Assembly: GCF_003614885.1 (NCBI RefSeq)
Contig: NZ_QZMS01000011.1
Span: forward strand, 1,178,001-1,242,000
Source: Photobacterium salinisoli
GTDB lineage: Bacteria > Pseudomonadota > Gammaproteobacteria > Enterobacterales > Vibrionaceae
Length of the DNA stretch: 64,000 nt
Direction: 5' to 3'
The notes beneath the pieces were generated by a model. That model saw nothing but the letters and a program-made list of their open reading frames with translations. It had not been told where the DNA came from and searched no databases. The translations under genes were made by a program, and so were the position numbers. Below, piece after piece: positions 36,212 through 43,145 of this stretch (within the stretch, counting starts at the first letter, position 1; every line of letters begins with the position of its first letter).

Positions 36212-36763
36212 TTGGAGAAGATCGTGATATCAATCTTAAGTATTTTTGGATTGTTAGTGTTGGTAATAGTACTTGGTGCAAGCTCCTCATATGTACCATT
36301 AGAAACGCTTGAATCAACAGTTTTTCCGTATTCATCACTTGCAATATTAGCCGCCATTATTTTTGCTTTTAGTTTTTACAAAGGAACAAAAGCGAAACCT
36401 GCAGGTTTTACTTATTTGGCACATCATTACAAAGTAGGTAAATATAAAGAGTTCTTCTTTGCCTTGGTATCTATACCACTTTTTAGCTTTTTAATGGGAT
36501 ACTTCGTGTACATGGTTGTTGCTACAATTCCTGCTTATCCAACAAAGTGGTTAGGCGAAAACATTTATGTAAAGTCATCTACATGCATCAAAACAGGAAG
36601 AGATAAAACACGTGGTAGTTGGTCTTTATTTCATTTAGAGAATGGAGAGGAATGGAAAGTTGTAGGGTTTGGTCAGGTTTGTCCTAGTTTTAAGCTGTCT
36701 TGTGACATTAGCTATAAGAAAGGTATTGCGGGATTTTATGTTCACGATATTAGATGCAGCTAA
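36212..36763 (+). CDS. Cassette gene 6: membrane protein of unknown function
   Basis: A 183-residue protein with TTG start (GAGGGG eight bases upstream). Three membrane segments: about 4-24, 33-52 and 87-108. The C-terminal 70 residues are outside the membrane with four cysteines (SSTCIKTGR, GQVCPSFKLSC, DIRC), plausibly disulfide-bonded in the periplasm. No family recognised. Stop TAA lies in the attC6 core AGCTAAC. Confidence 0.7.
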   Translation: MEKIVISILSIFGLLVLVIVLGASSSYVPLETLESTVFPYSSLAILAAIIFAFSFYKGTKAKPAGFTYLAHHYKVGKYKEFFFALVSIPLFSFLMGYFVYMVVATIPAYPTKWLGENIYVKSSTCIKTGRDKTRGSWSLFHLENGEEWKVVGFGQVCPSFKLSCDISYKKGIAGFYVHDIRCS

Positions 36764-36883
36764 CAAACAATTCAATCTGACAGCCAATGCGCGGCATTTT
36801 CAGTTCCAACAAGTTTAGGTGTAATCGGTGTGTTGCTTTGGGTTCAGGTGTGCGTTGGTCTGTAACTTAATTGGGCGTTAACT
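36758..36883 (+). repeat. attC6 (126 bp)
   Basis: Left core AGCTAAC complements the attC5 right core GTTAGCT, showing that the IS insertion has not rearranged the array. Right core GTTAACT at 36877-36883. The body has the CAATGCGCGGCATTTTCAG segment of VCR-like sites. Confidence 0.9.
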
Positions 36884-36905
36884 GTACGAAAGTATCGAGA
36901 GAGTA

Positions 36906-37178
36906 ATGTCGAATAAAACCGTTCTAGAAAGGCTTTTAGTCGAAATAGACGAATACGATAAAAATCGTAGGGATCGCGATGCTTTTGCGCAAAGGGTATA
37001 TGAGTCAATCGAAGCGCTAGAAGGAATACCTTATTCAGTGCAACAGCAATGTAGTGATTGGCATTACAAAATAGAAACCGAGGGTTACTTTGAGGCAGAG
37101 GGCTCTGAGTCCGAAACCCAAGAAGTAATCCTTAAACTTAAAGAGTGGGTCAATGAGCTTATTCAGGCGCACAGTTAA
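36906..37178 (+). CDS. Cassette gene 7: small acidic protein, unknown
   Basis: A 90-residue hydrophilic, helical, acidic protein (ESIEALEGIPYSVQQQCSDWHYKIE, YFEAEGSESETQEVI). No signal or membrane span. It resembles many immunity-like or adaptor-like cassette proteins, but no family is recognisable. ATG 36906 follows GAGAGAGTA. Stop is inside the attC7 core AGTTAAC. It is the only gene of cassette 7, the last one of the array. Confidence 0.65.
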   Translation: MSNKTVLERLLVEIDEYDKNRRDRDAFAQRVYESIEALEGIPYSVQQQCSDWHYKIETEGYFEAEGSESETQEVILKLKEWVNELIQAHS

Positions 37179-37250
37179 CATAACCAAGCAGCATCGCCAG
37201 CAAAGCTGGCTGGACCTCGCTACGTTCGGCCGCTGTTGGCGGTGTTGGGC
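37173..37250 (+). repeat. attC7 (78 bp), end of cassette array
   Basis: Left core AGTTAAC complements the attC6 right core. The right core is best read as GTTGGGC (37244-37250), which fits the GTTRRRY consensus. Body arms CAGCATCGCCAGCAAAGCTGG and GCCGCTGTTGGCGG. No matching next core follows, so the array ends here. Confidence 0.8.
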
Positions 37251-37293
37251 CTAATTTCGGTAATGCTATGAACCAAAAGCTATTTCTAACTTA

Positions 37294-37556
37294 GGGTAAA
37301 AATACATGGATGTATTTTTAGGTTGTCGGCGCTGGGAGCGCCTACAACCGACCCGGACAATACCAGAGAAACAAAGGCATTTCTGGTTACTGTATGTGCC
37401 AGCAAAGAGTAACTGGCGCGCATCCAACGATGCTGAGAAAAACACCGAACTCAAGCGCGACATACTTACTCAGCCTTAGAAATCGTACTCGCGGTTTGGA
37501 TTCCCGCCTGTCGCGGAAATGACGGATTGACAGTGTATATTGGTGACACAACCCCA
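37294..37556 (+). repeat. Hairpin repeat copy B
   Basis: Full unit of about 263 bp. Hairpins: 37297-37320 (TAAAAATACAT arms), 37321-37349 (GGTTGT/ACAACC enclosing GGCGC/GCGCC), 37363-37386 (CCAGA/TCTGG) and 37386-37413 (GTTACT/AGTAAC with GCAAAG inner arm). Then GGCGCGCATC, a conserved CAAGCGCGACATAC tail and a REP-like TTCCCGCCTGTCGCGGAA palindrome. Directly followed head-to-tail by copy C. Confidence 0.85.
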
Positions 37557-37805
37557 GGGTAAAAATACATGGATGTATTTTTAGGTTGTCGGCGCCGGGA
37601 GCGCCTACAACTGGCCCGGACAACACCAGAGAAACAAAGGCATTTCTGGTTACTGTTTGTGCCAGCAAAGAGTAACTGGCGCGCGTCACACCACGGCGAT
37701 AGATACACAGAACTCAAGCGCGACATACTTACCCAGCCATTAAAAATCGCACTCGTTGAATGGATTCCCGCTTTCGGCGCCGGGAGCGCCTACAACCGAC
37801 TCGCA
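37557..37805 (+). repeat. Hairpin repeat copy C plus partial copy D
   Basis: Copy C repeats the hairpins of B (H1 37560-37583, H2 37584-37612, H4 with GTTACT/AGTAAC) and its tail to about 37770. A fragment of another copy (GGCGCCGGGAGCGCC then CTACAACCGAC, about 37772-37802) follows and abuts an IS110-type transposase remnant. Confidence 0.8.
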
Positions 37806-37919
37806 AGAGATGATGTCCTTCAAAGTGGCCCTGTAGATCACCCCCTCACCTTGGTGATCCTCGCCGTTGGTACTAAAGTTATGTTTGGCTAAATCAATGC
37901 CATAGATGAATTTTGACAC
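37800..37919 (-). pseudogene. IS110-type transposase 5' remnant 1
   Basis: Leftward reading gives [20 protein letters not shown] then HQGEGVIYRATLKDIIS, the start of the DEDD RuvC-like domain of IS110 transposases (YGIDLAK holds the first catalytic Asp). It stops after about 40 codons where repeat D begins. Its upstream non-coding end is missing; the dps ribosome-binding site follows within about 10 bases. Confidence 0.8.
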
Positions 37920-37936
37920 CAAGAGAGGAAAACAGG

Positions 37937-38407
37937 ATGACTAGCATTGATATTGGAATAAATACAGAAGATAGACAGAAAATCGCGGAAGGTTTAAAAC
38001 ACCTTTTGGCTGACTCATATACCTTGTATTTGCAGACACATAATTTTCACTGGAATGTGACCGGACCCCAGTTCCGTGAATTACATCTGATGTTCGAAGA
38101 ACATTACACCGAATTGGCAGTAGCTGTAGATGATATAGCAGAGCGCATTCGCACCTTGGATGTGGCTGCTCCGGGCACTTACAAAGAGTTTTCGAGACTA
38201 AGCTCAATCAAGGAAGTGGAAGGCGTTCCGAGTTCAGAAGAAATGGTGGACTTGTTAACGAAAGGGCATGAGCAGGTTGTGAAAACCTCACGAGAGGTCT
38301 TAAAGTTGGCGCAGTCTGCAGACGATGAATCAACGACAGCGTTAGTTTCAGACCGCATGCGGATACATGAAAAAACATCATGGATGTTACGGGCCTTAAG
38401 GAAGTGA
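37937..38407 (+). CDS. dps: Dps-family DNA-binding ferritin-like protein
   Basis: ATG 37937 gives 156 residues. The Dps ferroxidase signature is intact: [24 protein letters not shown] with the His pair and the following [12 protein letters not shown] acidic residues. Dps dodecamers oxidise and store iron and protect DNA from peroxide. The upstream TTG at 37913 is not favoured because GAGAGG precedes ATG 37937. It is not an integron cassette; upstream lie the repeat and transposase remnant 1, downstream transposase remnant 2. Confidence 0.9.
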   Translation: MTSIDIGINTEDRQKIAEGLKHLLADSYTLYLQTHNFHWNVTGPQFRELHLMFEEHYTELAVAVDDIAERIRTLDVAAPGTYKEFSRLSSIKEVEGVPSSEEMVDLLTKGHEQVVKTSREVLKLAQSADDESTTALVSDRMRIHEKTSWMLRALRK

Positions 38408-38411
38408 GTGC

Positions 38412-38439
38412 ATCCAGCTCCTGCTTGGGGACTGGATGA
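38412..38439 (+). terminator. Stem-loop after dps
   Basis: Arms CATCCAG and CTGGATG close a loop containing CTCCTGCTTGGGGA, a few bases past the dps stop. No U-run follows; possible weak terminator. Confidence 0.4.
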
Positions 38440-38469
38440 TCAACCGCGATAGCGTCAGGTTACATCGCA

Positions 38470-38630
38470 TTGCAGACATCATGGCAATGAAAAGTATTGC
38501 GCGTGTTTGACGAAATCAAAGCGATTTACAGGATTCACAGACAGTGACATGGTGGCCTCCGGTTAGTATTAAATCAGACTGACTAGTTTTGGCGAAGTCT
38601 GAAGGGGGAGCCCATGTCATTCGTTAGGTA
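38470..38630 (-). mobile_element. IS110-type remnant 2 (left end plus degraded start)
   Basis: Leftward, the end begins ACCTAACGAATGACATGG, then CCGGAGGCCACC before ATG 38550 and a degraded reading MSLSVNPVNRFDFVKHAQYF that parallels YGIDLAKH of the other remnants before a stop. The non-coding left end (about 38551-38630) aligns with remnants 3 and 4. It ends about 15 bases before the next gene. Confidence 0.7.
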
Positions 38631-38645
38631 CTATGGGTGCAGGCA

Positions 38646-39047
38646 ATGCCGGCGGTAGTGGCTTTAAAGGCACTGGTTATTTGGGTTGGCATCCTGGCTC
38701 TGGCTGTTGCCAATGGCGTGCTGCGTGAATCGGTACTTGTACCCAGATTTGGAATGCCGGTCGCGCTCGTACTTAGCGGTTTGCTGCTCTCAGTTTTAAT
38801 CATTGGCGTGGCGTATTTTACCCTTCCATGGCTGCATATCAGTCGGCCTCTCGTGCTCTTTACTGTCGGAGCGGGTTGGCTTGTTCTTACACTCGTTTTT
38901 GAGTTTTCGTTCGGGCTTTGGCAAGGCAAGTTGTTGTCTGAGTTGCTTGAGGCCTACACATTCAAAGGTGGCAACATCTGGCCTGTCGTTCTTGCAACAA
39001 CGTTCTTTGCCCCATACATCGCTGCCAAGCTGAGAGGATGGGTGTAA
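38646..39047 (+). CDS. Small integral membrane protein, unknown
   Basis: 133 residues from ATG 38646 (GTG 38637 is an alternative). Four membrane segments: about 3-21 (VVALKALVIWVGILALAVAN), 36-58, 69-90 and 111-127. The opening ALKALVIWVGILALAVANGVLRESVLVPRFG has the charged RE and a Pro-Arg loop seen in a common family of uncharacterised 130-residue membrane proteins. Function unknown. It directly follows transposase remnant 2; repeat copy E starts one base after its stop. Confidence 0.7.
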   Translation: MPAVVALKALVIWVGILALAVANGVLRESVLVPRFGMPVALVLSGLLLSVLIIGVAYFTLPWLHISRPLVLFTVGAGWLVLTLVFEFSFGLWQGKLLSELLEAYTFKGGNIWPVVLATTFFAPYIAAKLRGWV

Positions 39048-39175
39048 TTCGCCTGCAACCGGCCCGGACCACACCAGCAAACTCAAAGGTTTTTCTGGTG
39101 ACTGTTTGTGCCAGCAAAGAGTCACTGGCGCGCCTCAAACTGTGCCGGTGAAAATACCGAACTCAAGCGTGGCAT
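39048..39175 (+). repeat. Hairpin repeat copy E (truncated)
   Basis: Begins with the right arm of hairpin 2 (CGCCTGCAACC) and keeps hairpin 4 at 39098-39125 with arms GTGACT and AGTCAC, differing from GTTACT/AGTAAC of B and C by a paired change. The tail CCGAACTCAAGCGTGGCAT is conserved. Followed by transposase remnant 3. Confidence 0.8.
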
Positions 39176-39184
39176 CCGATCCGC

Positions 39185-39385
39185 AAGAACTGACGTTATT
39201 TTTAAGTGGCTCTGTGAACAACACCTCGCCTTGTTGAAACTCACCTTGGATACTGAAGCACTGTCTGGCTAAATGAATACCATAAACAGAATGTGATATG
39301 GTGGTCTGCGGTAATTGCGGGATCAGATTTTCCCATTGTGATAAAGCCTGATATGGCGTAGTCCATGTCATCTGTTAGGTATTTG
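39185..39385 (-). mobile_element. IS110-type remnant 3 with left end
   Basis: Leftward, the non-coding end opens ACCTAACAGATGACATGG and runs about 85 bases to ACCGCAGACCACC. The coding start then reads HSVYGIHLARQCFSIQGE and FQQGEVLFTEPLKN, an eroded version of YGIDLAKH...GEDHQG; the initiation codon is mutated and the catalytic Asp is His. Truncated after about 40 codons at repeat E. It ends about two bases before the lipocalin's GGAGG. Confidence 0.78.
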
Positions 39386-39393
39386 GAGGCATT

Positions 39394-39909
39394 TTGAGAA
39401 TAACCTTGTTAATTTTATGTGCAGCTTTGCTTAGTGGCTGTATGGGTATGCCCGAATCAGTAAAACCAGTGTCGGGGTTTGAACTGAACAATTATCTGGG
39501 TAAATGGTATGAGGTGGCCCGCCTTGACCATTCATTCGAAAGAGGCCTGAGTCAGGTAACGGCTGAGTACAGTATGCGCGAAGATGGCGGTGTTTCGGTG
39601 ATCAATCGGGGTTTTTCAGAAGCTGATAACGAATGGAAAGAGGCGGAAGGTAAAGCTTACTTTGTGAACAGCCCAACAGACGGTTATCTTAAAGTCTCAT
39701 TTTTTGGTCCATTTTATGGTTCTTACGTTGTGTTTGAATTGGATCGTAAAAATTACAGTTACGCTTTTGTGTCTGGCCCTAATACCGACTATCTATGGTT
39801 ACTTTCGCGAACGCCAACTGTCGAACCGGCAGTCATGGAAAAATTCATTCAAATGTCGTCAGAACGGGGATTTGATACAAATCAACTGATTTACGTTAAG
39901 CAGCAATAA
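39394..39909 (+). CDS. blc: Bacterial lipocalin lipoprotein (Blc-like)
   Basis: 171 residues from TTG 39394 (GGAG six bases upstream). Signal peptide with lipobox LLSGC (Cys about 16), then the lipocalin first conserved region NYLGKWYEVARLDHSFERGL and the later GPFYGSYVVFELDRKNYSYAFVSGPNTDYLWLLSRTP. Blc-type lipocalins are outer-membrane lipoproteins binding fatty acids or lysophospholipids under envelope stress. It lies immediately after the IS110 remnant 3, which supplies the sequence up to its ribosome-binding site. Confidence 0.9.
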   Translation: MRITLLILCAALLSGCMGMPESVKPVSGFELNNYLGKWYEVARLDHSFERGLSQVTAEYSMREDGGVSVINRGFSEADNEWKEAEGKAYFVNSPTDGYLKVSFFGPFYGSYVVFELDRKNYSYAFVSGPNTDYLWLLSRTPTVEPAVMEKFIQMSSERGFDTNQLIYVKQQ

Positions 39910-40030
39910 ATAATACAAGCACTTTAATATGGATTTGCAAAGCTAGGTGCTTTGACTGTGCCACCGCTGGTAGCGTTTTGCATTCAGAAAAAATGAGGAT
40001 TATCGCAACGAGTCTGGAACGTAAATGTAT

Positions 40031-40220
40031 CTACAGCCCAGCCTAAAAATACAAGGATGTATTTTTAGGCTGTCGGCGTCGGGAACGCCTACAATCGGCC
40101 CGGACAACACCAGAGAAACAAAGGCATTTCTGGTGACGGGTTGTGCCAGCAAAGAGTCACTGGTGCGCATCAGACAATGGCAAGTGAATCACCGGACTCA
40201 AGCGCGACATACATCCGCCT
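40031..40220 (+). repeat. Hairpin repeat copy F
   Basis: Hairpin 1 here is the longest, with 13-base arms GCCTAAAAATACA and TGTATTTTTAGGC (40041-40070). Hairpin 2 (40068-40096) has GGCGT/ACGCC where other copies have GGCGC/GCGCC, a compensatory change. Hairpin 4 (40133-40160) has GTGAC/GTCAC arms. Confidence 0.85.
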
Positions 40221-40229
40221 GAAATGATA

Positions 40230-40425
40230 TTTTTATAGTGGTTCCAAGGTTTATAACAGATATCCATCTTGCCTTGATGATCCTCACCGTAGATACTGAG
40301 GCAATGCTTGGCTACATCAATGCCATAGTGAAATGGTGGCATGGTAAACTCCGGTAATTTAACTCTGGTGCTGGCATCAAGTGTGGAAAAGCCTGATGTA
40401 GGGAGCCATATTATTCTTTAAATTT
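40230..40425 (-). mobile_element. IS110-type remnant 4 with left end
   Basis: Leftward, ATATGGCTCCCTACATCAGG leads through ACCGGAGTTTACC to ATG 40342 and the reading MPPFHYGIDVAKHCLSIYGE then DHQGKMDICYKPWNHYKNI, a good IS110-family N-terminus. Truncated after about 40 codons. Best preserved start of the four remnants; its upstream end stops about 10 bases before the next gene's AAGGAAG. Confidence 0.82.
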
Positions 40426-40437
40426 CAAGGAAGTATC

Positions 40438-41226
40438 GTGCAAGAAAAGCGAAAGCTAAAAGATTACTTAATCGATAGACCAAAGCCAAAGGGCATAGAT
40501 ATACATTGTGGCTTAAAGCACTTTTCGATTATTACTTATGCTGTTCCGGCTGAGCGGTTTCAAGGGATTTTACCTGAAAGGTTCCAATTGGACACTGTCG
40601 ATATTAACGGTAAAAAAATGGGGTTAATATCAGTAGTTCCATTTATTGATGTTGATTTTACTTCGGCCGTTTTCCTGTTCCCTAAATTTACGATGGGACA
40701 AACAAACTATCGAATATATATCATCGATACCAAAACAGGTGAACGCTGCGTTTGGTTCCTGGGTACAGTTTTAGATTCTTGGACACTAACTGTGCCAAAA
40801 TATTTATGGAATCTTCCCTGGCATGCAGGAAAAATTAGCTTCGATTGCACCTTAAATGAAGCAAGTGGTTTGTACGATAAATACCATATGGAAACACAGT
40901 CGAGTTGGGCTGAGGCATCCGTTGATTTAGCTCAATCAGAATCCGGTTTATTTGACTTTCCTGGATTCCCAGATACTGAGTCTGCACTAGTTTATCTTAC
41001 GCACCCTCTGGCAGGGTTTTATTATCGAAGAGACAAAAAACTAGGTACATATCGCGTGTGGCATAAAGATCTGGACGTTAAACCAGCTAAATTGCGGTCA
41101 GCAAAATTTAAGCTTCTGTCTGATCTCGGTATCGTTCCCGAATCGGAGCAGCAGGATCCGTACAGCGTTTTAATAGAGCCCATAAATGAATTTACCATTT
41201 ACTTGCCCCCAACAGTTGTAGGGTAA
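40438..41226 (+). CDS. DUF2071-family protein
   Basis: 262 residues from GTG 40438 (AAGGAA 6 bases upstream). The order of blocks IITYAVPAERFQGILPERFQLD, GLISVVPFIDVDF, NYRIYIIDTKTGERCVWFLGTVLDS and DLDVKPAKLRSAKF fits the DUF2071/YqjF-like family, an acetoacetate-decarboxylase-like fold of unknown function. Its last codons PPTVVG and stop TAA are formed at the edge of repeat copy G (GGGTAAAAATAC), so the repeat supplies the stop. Confidence 0.75.
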   Translation: MQEKRKLKDYLIDRPKPKGIDIHCGLKHFSIITYAVPAERFQGILPERFQLDTVDINGKKMGLISVVPFIDVDFTSAVFLFPKFTMGQTNYRIYIIDTKTGERCVWFLGTVLDSWTLTVPKYLWNLPWHAGKISFDCTLNEASGLYDKYHMETQSSWAEASVDLAQSESGLFDFPGFPDTESALVYLTHPLAGFYYRRDKKLGTYRVWHKDLDVKPAKLRSAKFKLLSDLGIVPESEQQDPYSVLIEPINEFTIYLPPTVVG

Positions 41227-41395
41227 AAATACAGGGATGTACTTTTAGGTTATCGGCGCCGGGACGCCTGCAACCGACCCGTACAACACCAGAGAAACAA
41301 AGGCATTTCTGGTGACTGGTTGTGCCAGCAAAGAGTAACTGGCGCGCATCCAACGGTGCTGAGAAAAACACAGAACTCAAGCGCGACAGACCACA
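41221..41395 (+). repeat. Hairpin repeat copy G
   Basis: Starts at the DUF2071 stop. Hairpin 1 41224-41247, hairpin 2 with a one-base deletion (GGCG/CGCC), hairpins 3 and 4; the fourth has GTGACT with AGTAAC, one unpaired position. Ends with CTCAAGCGCGACA. Followed by about 60 bases of CA-rich sequence before the fic operators. Confidence 0.8.
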
Positions 41396-41461
41396 AAACT
41401 CAGACACACCATCAAACCCAGACATAACCACCAAGCACAATCACGAGATTAATCACCCCAT

Positions 41462-41482
41462 TCGAATCACACTGTGATTCGA
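41462..41482. promoter_or_regulatory. Palindromic operator 1 upstream of fic
   Basis: Perfect 21-base palindrome TCGAATCACA, C, TGTGATTCGA centred at 41472. A second related palindrome follows 34 bases downstream. Together they look like a repressor site controlling fic. Confidence 0.65.
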
Positions 41483-41497
41483 TTAACTCTCTTTAAT

Positions 41498-41514
41498 GAA
41501 TCATAATTTGATTC
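41498..41514. promoter_or_regulatory. Palindromic operator 2 upstream of fic
   Basis: GAATCATAATTTGATTC shares the GAATCA/TGATTC half-sites of operator 1; centre at 41506, 34 bases from the other, about three helical turns. It lies 35 bases before the fic start and overlaps a plausible -10 region (CATAAT). Confidence 0.6.
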
Positions 41515-41548
41515 GAATAAGGTGTTTTATTGCATCACGGAGTGACAT

Positions 41549-42646
41549 ATGTGGATATGGCAACAACCCGGCTGGCCGAATTTTACGTGGGATAAAAGCG
41601 TTATCGAACCGCGTCTCAGAGAGGTTCGCCTGAACCAGGGGATTTTATTGGGCAAGATGATGAGTCAGTCGCAAGACAGCACTCAAACCCTGCTCGATAC
41701 GCTGCTAGCCAATATCCTTCACTCCAGCGCGATAGAAGGGGATAAACTCAATGCGTTCTCTGTTCGCTCATCGTTAGCCAATAGGCTGGGGATTAGTGAG
41801 GAAAAGCCATTTCCGACCACAGAGCAGACTGACGGATTTGCTGAAATCATGCTCGATGCCGTCGAGAATTCAGACGCTCCGCTAACCCTGGCGCGCATCT
41901 TACATTGGCACGACAGACTGTTTCCCGAAGGCTATACGATGTTCAACCCCGTTATTGGCGGTCGGTTAAGGGGAGAAGCGCCGATGCAGGTTGTCTCCGG
42001 CAGGATTGATCGCCCTGTGGTTCACTTTGAAGCACCCGGTAGGGAAGTACTGGAAGGGGAACTTACTCAGTTTATTGAGTGGTTCAATGTATCCAAAGCC
42101 GATCCTTCCCTTGATCCCTTATTAAGAGCGGCAATTACACATTTATGGTTTGTTGCCCTGCACCCGTTAGATGACGGGAATGGCCGCATAACCCGATTAC
42201 TTACAGATTTAGCACTGGCTCAGGCGGAACAGCAGTCGGTGCGTTTTTATGCGATGTCTGTGGCAATACTTGCTCATCGAAGCAGTTACTACGCAATATT
42301 AGAGCAAACCCAGAAAGGTGAACTGGACATTACTCTCTGGTTACAGTGGTTTTTCAATATCCTGGATGAAACCTTCTCACAGGTGCTCAAAGAAATCGAT
42401 CAAACCATTTATAAGACGAATTTCTGGCGGAAAGTCGATCAGACCAGTCTCACATCAGAGCAGGTTAAGGTGCTTAACCGCATGCTGGATGGTGATTTTG
42501 AGCAGGGAATCAGCGCTGGCCAGTACCATAAAGTGGCGAAAGTGAGTAAACCAACAGCCACCCGGCACTTAGCCGCATTAGTTGAACTCAAGTGTCTGGT
42601 AAAGTCGGCGTCAGGCGGACGAAGCACTCGCTACCACCTGCCATAA
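41549..42646 (+). CDS. fic: Fic-family AMP-transferase with N-terminal inhibitory helix
   Basis: 365 residues. The N-terminal half includes SSAIEGDKLN (about 59-68), the inhibitory S/T-x-x-x-E-G helix of class II Fic proteins. The catalytic motif HPLDDGNGRITRLL is at about 205-218 (usual HPFxxGNGR, with Leu in place of Phe). A C-terminal winged-helix-like domain follows (TSEQVKVLNRML, KVSKPTATRHLAALVELKCL), which could bind the two palindromes upstream. Fic proteins AMPylate hydroxyl side chains of target proteins, often as toxins or stress modulators. ATG preceded by GGAG. Confidence 0.9.
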   Translation: MWIWQQPGWPNFTWDKSVIEPRLREVRLNQGILLGKMMSQSQDSTQTLLDTLLANILHSSAIEGDKLNAFSVRSSLANRLGISEEKPFPTTEQTDGFAEIMLDAVENSDAPLTLARILHWHDRLFPEGYTMFNPVIGGRLRGEAPMQVVSGRIDRPVVHFEAPGREVLEGELTQFIEWFNVSKADPSLDPLLRAAITHLWFVALHPLDDGNGRITRLLTDLALAQAEQQSVRFYAMSVAILAHRSSYYAILEQTQKGELDITLWLQWFFNILDETFSQVLKEIDQTIYKTNFWRKVDQTSLTSEQVKVLNRMLDGDFEQGISAGQYHKVAKVSKPTATRHLAALVELKCLVKSASGGRSTRYHLP

Positions 42647-42689
42647 GCAGCATCGGTGGACCATACATAGTGTCAGCTCACTGTATGGA

Positions 42690-42957
42690 TTCCGCCTGTC
42701 GCGGAAATAACGGTATGAGAATGTATATTGGTGATACAACCCCAGGGTAAAAATACAAGGATGTATTTTTAGGTTGTCGGCGCCGGGACGCCTGCAACCG
42801 ACCCGGACCACACCAGAGAAACAAAGGCATTTCTGGTGACTGTTTGTGCCAGCAAAGAGTCACTGGCGCGCATCAGACAATGATGAGAGAAGCACCGAAC
42901 TCAAGCGCGACATACTGACTCAGCCTTTAGAATCGCACTCGTTATGTGGATTCTCGC
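42690..42957 (+). repeat. Hairpin repeat copy H with REP-like palindrome
   Basis: A complete unit beginning with the REP-like ATTCCGCCTGTCGCGGAAAT palindrome, then hairpin 1 (about 42749-42772), hairpin 2 (GGCGCCGGGACGCC), hairpins 3 and 4 (GTGACT/AGTCAC). Its tail is tandemly repeated. Confidence 0.85.
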
Positions 42958-43105
42958 CTGGCGCGCATCAGACAATGATGAGAGAAGCACCGAACTCAAG
43001 CGCGACATACTGACGCAGCCTCTAGAATCGCACTCGTTATGTGGATTCTCGCCTGGCACGCATCAGACAGTGCTAGGTGAGCCTCCGAACTCAAGCACGA
43101 CATAC
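42863..43105 (+). repeat. Tandem 95-bp repeat (about 2.6 units)
   Basis: Units begin CTGGCGCGCATCAGAC at 42863, 42958 and 43053, each 95 bases apart; the third is diverged and stops early. It is the tail portion of the hairpin repeat, starting after hairpin 4, that has duplicated by itself and fills most of the gap before prsR. Confidence 0.85.
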
Positions 43106-43145
43106 CACGATACCCAGATATACCCAGACATACCATCAAACCCAG

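Larger units (their letters stand above)
39910..40437. other. Noncoding gap with repeat F and IS110 remnant 4
   Basis: 528 bases without a gene. About 110 unremarkable bases follow the lipocalin; then repeat copy F (about 40031-40220) and IS110-type remnant 4 (about 40230-40425) up to the DUF2071 gene. The small leftward frame here is the transposase remnant. Confidence 0.7.

Noticed and set aside
37244..37293. An eighth cassette after attC7
   Set aside because: No complementary core or gene follows before repeat B.
37266..37922. Open frames inside the hairpin repeats and IS110 remnants on the minus strand
   Set aside because: They read through conserved repeat hairpins, recur with each copy, and show no protein-family signal apart from the short transposase starts.
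39910..40030. Promoter or RNA gene between lipocalin and repeat F
   Set aside because: No structure or motif beyond weak AT-rich segments was seen.
37294..42957. Hairpin repeats as a CRISPR array
   Set aside because: Units are about 265 bp, not 24-40 bp, and have no unique spacers or cas genes.
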